Translations under genes and position numbers: made by a program
NCBI GenBank assembly: GCA_035552395.1
Contig: DASZLL010000067.1
Coordinates: 1 to 8,489, forward strand
Direction of reading: 5' to 3'
Length of the DNA: 8,489 nucleotides
Origin: Bog-473 sp035552395
Lineage (GTDB): Bacteria; Actinomycetota; Acidimicrobiia; Acidimicrobiales; RAAP-2
Shown here: in pieces, positions 5,571-8,489 of the stretch
Layout: each line of letters starts with the position of its first letter
How positions within the stretch are numbered: the first letter of the stretch is position 1
The notes under the pieces: model-generated
Told to the model about the DNA's origin: nothing
Databases searched by the model: none
What the model saw: only the letters and a program-made list of their open reading frames with translations

Positions 5571-6720
5571 GGTGGCGCCGCTCCCACTCAAGGATCAGTT
5601 CAGCCGCGGCCTGGACGCCCCCATCTGCCTGACCTGGGAGCTGACCTACGCCTGCAACCTCGCCTGCGTCCACTGCCTCAGCTCGTCGGGCCGGCGCGAC
5701 CCGGCCGAGCTCACGGCCGCGGAGGCCCGGCACATCGTCGACGAATTGGTCGACCTCAAGGTCTTTTACGTCAACATCGGAGGGGGCGAGCCGATGTTGC
5801 GGCCGGACTTCTTCGACCTCGTCGGTTACGCCGTGGAGCGGCGGGTCGGCGTCAAGTTTTCGACCAACGGCACCCGGCTCACGCCCGAGCGGGCGCGGCA
5901 GTTGGCCGCGCTCGACTATCTCGACGTCCAGATCAGCATCGACGGGGCCACGGCGGCCACGAACGACGCGGTGCGCGGCGACGGTTCCTTCGCCGCCGCC
6001 CGCCAGGCCATGGACAATCTGGCGGCGGCGGACTTCGGCCCGTTCAAGGTCAGCGTCGTCGTGACTCGGCAAAACGTCGAGGAGCTCGACGCGCTGGCCG
6101 CGATCGCCGACTCGTACGGCGCACAGCTCCGCCTGACGCGGCTGCGCCCGTCGGGCCGGGCCGTCGACACGTGGGACGCGCTGCATCCGACGGCGGCGCA
6201 GCAGCGCCAGCTCTACCACTGGCTGATCGAACGCCCGGGCGTGCTCACGGGCGACTCCTTCTTCCACCTGTCCGCGCTGGGCGAGCCGCTCGACGGGCTC
6301 AACCTGTGCGGGGCCGGACGCGTCGTCTGCCTCATCGACCCCGTCGGCGACGTCTACGCCTGCCCCTTCGTCATCGACCGCCAGTTCCTCGCCGGCAACG
6401 TCCGCGATCCCGGTGGCTTTCCCACGGTCTGGCGCGAATCGGCCCTCTTCAGAGAGCTCCGCGAGCCGCAGAGCGCCGGCGCCTGTGCGTCCTGCGGGTC
6501 GTTCGACGCCTGCCGCGGCGGGTGCATGGCGGCGAAGTTCTTCACGGGGCTGCCGCTCGAAGGGCCCGATCCCGAGTGCGTGTACGGGCATGGCGAGGCC
6601 GCGTTGGCGGCGCTCGAGGCGCGGCCGAGCGCCGTCGTCGGACACTCCAAGGTGGCGCGGGACGGCACACCGGTCCCGGTGCCCACGCCCGTGCGCTTCC
6701 GCTCGCCCGCCCGCACCTGA
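5560..6720 (+). CDS. mftC: Mycofactocin radical SAM maturase MftC
   Basis: 386 residues, ATG start with a full-length ribosome site. Seen: the radical SAM motif CNLACVHC with Cys32, Cys36 and Cys39 for the SAM-bound 4Fe-4S cluster, and GGGEP at 74-78 for SAM contact. STNGT (101-105) and QISIDGA (124-130) are typical of the barrel. The C-terminal SPASM region carries Cys250, 257, 268, 309, 312, 318, 322 and 340 for auxiliary clusters, in the pattern CASCGSFDACRGGC. Known reaction: SAM-dependent oxidative decarboxylation of the MftA C-terminal Tyr, then carbon-carbon bond formation with the neighbouring Val, on peptide delivered by MftB. Length is normal. The last 45 residues after Cys340 are Pro/Val/Arg-rich and probably disordered. 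It overlaps mftB and is followed four bases later by mftE. Other SPASM maturases such as PqqE are excluded by the context. Confidence 0.97.
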   Translation: MLAEVAPLPLKDQFSRGLDAPICLTWELTYACNLACVHCLSSSGRRDPAELTAAEARHIVDELVDLKVFYVNIGGGEPMLRPDFFDLVGYAVERRVGVKFSTNGTRLTPERARQLAALDYLDVQISIDGATAATNDAVRGDGSFAAARQAMDNLAAADFGPFKVSVVVTRQNVEELDALAAIADSYGAQLRLTRLRPSGRAVDTWDALHPTAAQQRQLYHWLIERPGVLTGDSFFHLSALGEPLDGLNLCGAGRVVCLIDPVGDVYACPFVIDRQFLAGNVRDPGGFPTVWRESALFRELREPQSAGACASCGSFDACRGGCMAAKFFTGLPLEGPDPECVYGHGEAALAALEARPSAVVGHSKVARDGTPVPVPTPVRFRSPART

Positions 6721-6724
6721 GGGC

Positions 6725-7408
6725 GTGGAACTCGGGCGCGCCACCTGGAGGCAGGTGGAGGCGACGGCGGGCGAGGTCCTTCTCGCCGTGCCGCTCGGCT
6801 CGCTCGAACAGCACGGGCCGCATCTCCCGCTCGACACCGACACCCGGATCGCCGAGGCCATCGCGCACGGGCTGGCGGGACGGCGCCCGGACGTGATCGT
6901 TGCGCCCGCCGTGGCCTACGGGGCAAGCGGCGAGCACGCCTCGTTCCCCGGCACCCTCCTCGTCGGCCACGACGTCCTGGCCGAGTTGCTCGTCGAGGTC
7001 GTCCGCAGCGCACGGAGCACGTTCAGAGGCGTCGTCCTGGTCAATGCCCACGGCGGCAACGAGCAGGCACTGGCCACGGTCGAGCGGTGGAGTGGCGCCG
7101 AGGGCGACGCGGTGCTCGCCTGGCGCGCCGTGGTCGCAGGCGGCGACGCGCACGCGGGACGGACCGAGACATCGCTCATGTTGGCCGTCGCCCCGGCCGC
7201 GGTACGCCTGGAACTGGCCGAGCCCGGGTGCACCGAACCGATCGATCGCCTGTTGCCCCGTCTACGCGCCGAAGGGGTGCGCCCGGTATCGTCCAACGGA
7301 GTGTTGGGCGACCCCACCGGAGCGAGCGCCGAGGAAGGCTGCGCCCTGCTCGACGCCCTGGTGAGTGATCTCGCCTCATCGGTCACGCGACGCTGGCCCG
7401 CGTCGTGA
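6725..7408 (+). CDS. mftE: Mycofactocin precursor peptidase MftE (creatininase family)
   Basis: 227 residues from GTG 6725, four bases after the mftC stop. This start gives a family-like N-terminus (ELGRATWRQVEA) and there is no later start that keeps the first motif. Seen: the metal-binding motif PLGSLEQHGPHLPLDTDT at 23-40 with Glu28, His30 and Asp39 as likely ligands; SGEHASFPGT at 68-77; NAHGGN at 107-112; and DAHAGRTETSLML at 141-153, with His143 and Glu148 matching the second half of the metal site. Known role: a metal-dependent peptidase that cuts modified MftA before the crosslinked Val-Tyr, freeing AHDP for MftD. Creatininase relatives act on cyclic amides, but genomic position identifies this as MftE. 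Weak initiation signals suggest it depends on ribosomes finishing mftC. Its stop overlaps the next gene's GTG. Confidence 0.94.
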   Translation: MELGRATWRQVEATAGEVLLAVPLGSLEQHGPHLPLDTDTRIAEAIAHGLAGRRPDVIVAPAVAYGASGEHASFPGTLLVGHDVLAELLVEVVRSARSTFRGVVLVNAHGGNEQALATVERWSGAEGDAVLAWRAVVAGGDAHAGRTETSLMLAVAPAAVRLELAEPGCTEPIDRLLPRLRAEGVRPVSSNGVLGDPTGASAEEGCALLDALVSDLASSVTRRWPAS

Positions 7409-8190
7409 GTCCCGTTGCGATCGTGACCGGGGCCGCCCGTGGCATCGGTGCGGCGACCGTCGACGCGCTTGTGGCTGCCGGGTGGAACGTCGTCGCGGTC
7501 GACCGTTGTGCCGATGATCCGGCCCTCGACTACGCGCTCGCCACCAAGGCCGACCTGGAGGAGGTGGCGGCCCGGCACGGCGAGGCCGTCCGCACGATGG
7601 TCGGCGACGTCCGGAGCGCGTCCGACATGCGCGCCGCCGTGGGCGAGGCGGTGCAGCACTTCGGCGGGCTGCAGGCGGCCGTCGCCGCAGCCGGCGTCGT
7701 CGGCGGAGGCCCGCCGCTGTGGGAGACGGCCGACCCCCAGTGGGAGGTCCTGTTCGACGTGAACGTGCACGGGGTGCGGCACCTCGCCGCGGCCGCGGTG
7801 CCGACACTTTTGGCGGATCCGGCGCCGCGCCTGGGCCGCGTCGTCGCCGTGGCGTCTGCGGCCGGGCTGCTCGGCCTGCGGCGCCTCAGCGGCTACACGG
7901 CGTCGAAGCACGCGGTCATCGGCCTCACGCGCGCCCTGGCCGCCGACCTGGCTGGTACCGGGATCACCGCCAATGCGGTATGTCCCGGCTCGACCCGCGG
8001 GCCGATGCTCGACGCGTCGGCCGCCGTGTACGGCCTCGCCTCGGCTCAGGAGTTCGCCGGCCAGCAGCTGGTCGAGCGCCTGCTCGAGCCCGCCGAGCCC
8101 GCCGCGCTGATCGCGTGGCTCTGCGGTCCCGACTCGAGCGGCGTGACCGGTGCCGTGCTCCCGGTAGACGGGGGTATGACAACGTCCTGA
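7405..8190 (+). CDS. Mycofactocin-coupled SDR family oxidoreductase
   Basis: 261 residues, GTG start overlapping the mftE stop by four bases (GTGA), so it is co-translated with the biosynthetic genes. Seen: the nucleotide-binding TGAARGIG at 8-15, Asp33 ending strand 2 (NAD preference), Asp68-Val69, NVHG near 120-123, the catalytic Ser151, Tyr164 and Lys168, and CPGSTRGPM at 193-201. Between strand 2 and Asp68 it carries about 20 extra residues (roughly 36-58, including DYALATKADLEEVAA). This insertion is the recognised mark of mycofactocin-associated SDRs and has been linked to non-exchangeable NAD, so the enzyme would be re-oxidised by mycofactocin rather than releasing NADH. The substrate is probably an alcohol or ketone and cannot be read from sequence. 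It could be a dedicated partner dehydrogenase of this cluster. Confidence 0.92.
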   Translation: MSPVAIVTGAARGIGAATVDALVAAGWNVVAVDRCADDPALDYALATKADLEEVAARHGEAVRTMVGDVRSASDMRAAVGEAVQHFGGLQAAVAAAGVVGGGPPLWETADPQWEVLFDVNVHGVRHLAAAAVPTLLADPAPRLGRVVAVASAAGLLGLRRLSGYTASKHAVIGLTRALAADLAGTGITANAVCPGSTRGPMLDASAAVYGLASAQEFAGQQLVERLLEPAEPAALIAWLCGPDSSGVTGAVLPVDGGMTTS

Positions 8191-8202
8191 CGGAAGTGAG
8201 AC

Positions 8203-8209
8203 GGGAGGA
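8203..8209 (+). promoter_or_regulatory. Ribosome binding site of the zinc-finger gene
   Basis: GGGAGGA, with its GGAGG core four bases before the ATG at 8213, supports that start and shows that the small gene is translated from the same message with its own initiation. Confidence 0.65.
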
Positions 8210-8212
8210 TCC

Positions 8213-8488
8213 ATGGCTGAAGTCGAGTGCACGCATCTGGACCAGGTAGAGGACGTGACGCCGCTGACTCCCCAGGGGTGCGGTGAATGCATGAAGACCG
8301 GCGATCGCTGGCTCCACTTGCGCCTGTGTCTGACGTGCGGCGGCGTCAACTGCTGCGACTCGTCTCCCAACAGGCATGCGACGAAGCACTTCCACTCCTC
8401 GGGTCACCCGATCATGCAGTCCTTTCAGCCGGGCGAGGATTGGATGTGGTGCTTCGTCGACGAGCTCTCGATGGAGCCCGCCTCCTAG
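8213..8488 (+). CDS. Small UBP-type zinc-finger protein
   Basis: 91 residues, ATG start with a good ribosome site, 22 bases after the SDR stop; ends at TAG 8486-8488. Seen: CTHLDQV at the start, then Cys23-x2-Cys26, Cys39-x2-Cys42, Cys47/Cys48 and His55, His59 and His65, with WMWCFVDE near the C-terminus. This is the pattern of the zinc finger found in ubiquitin-specific proteases and HDAC6 (zf-UBP), where it binds a free C-terminal Gly-Gly. In bacteria it occurs alone in small proteins of unknown role. It is the last gene seen in the mycofactocin operon. It has no signal peptide, membrane helix or catalytic domain. A binding role for a peptide C-terminus is a conjecture from the fold; simple read-through from the operon into an unrelated gene is equally possible. 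Confidence 0.85.
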   Translation: MAEVECTHLDQVEDVTPLTPQGCGECMKTGDRWLHLRLCLTCGGVNCCDSSPNRHATKHFHSSGHPIMQSFQPGEDWMWCFVDELSMEPAS

Positions 8489-8489
8489 T

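Noticed and set aside
5479..6861. Long minus-strand reading frame opposite mftC
   Set aside because: Antisense shadow of a strongly conserved gene.
6916..8370. Long minus-strand reading frame opposite mftE, the SDR and the zinc-finger gene
   Set aside because: It spans three well-supported genes and shows no motif.

Overview
The window is very GC-rich coding DNA with tightly packed genes, frequent GTG starts and TAnnnT-type -10 boxes. This points to a high-GC actinobacterium. Nothing here fixes the genus; a non-mycobacterial lineage is likely because the gene order differs from that of Mycobacterium (an Acidimicrobiia-like source is only a guess).

The window is a mycofactocin locus. Mycofactocin is a redox cofactor made from a ribosomal peptide by modifying its C-terminal Val-Tyr pair. 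The core operon on the + strand is mftA (precursor, 5161-5280), mftB (peptide-binding chaperone, 5283-5570), mftC (radical SAM/SPASM maturase, 5560-6720), mftE (creatininase-type peptidase, 6725-7408), a mycofactocin-coupled short-chain dehydrogenase (7405-8190) and a small UBP-type zinc-finger protein (8213-8488). The genes overlap or abut, so translational coupling is likely. Divergent from mftA, with only 53 bp between them, lies mftF (glycosyltransferase, 3578-5107, minus).

Left of mftF are two + strand accessory genes, a class I SAM methyltransferase (2306-3151) and a GNAT acetyltransferase (3181-3591). Both have an apparent -10 box six or seven bases before the start codon, which suggests leaderless mRNAs. 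Next comes mftD (FMN-dependent oxidoreductase, 1007-2179, minus). The left edge holds the 3' part of a zinc-dependent alcohol dehydrogenase of the NDMA-dependent, mycofactocin-associated type (1-936, +).

Expected pathway, from published work on the families: MftB presents MftA to MftC, which decarboxylates the terminal Tyr and crosslinks it to Val. MftE releases the cyclised dipeptide (AHDP). MftD oxidatively deaminates it to pre-mycofactocin, and MftF adds glucose units. The alcohol dehydrogenase and the SDR carry tightly held nicotinamide and pass electrons to the cofactor. No mftR (TetR regulator) or mftG (GMC-family oxidoreductase) is visible in the window.

The system itself is known. 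The points worth a second look are the split gene order, the methyltransferase and acetyltransferase embedded in the locus, the zinc-finger protein closing the operon, inverted repeats before mftA and mftD, and a possible peptide-binding domain at the N-terminus of MftF. No RNA genes, insertion sequences or CRISPR arrays were seen, and no gene-free stretch exceeds 300 bases.
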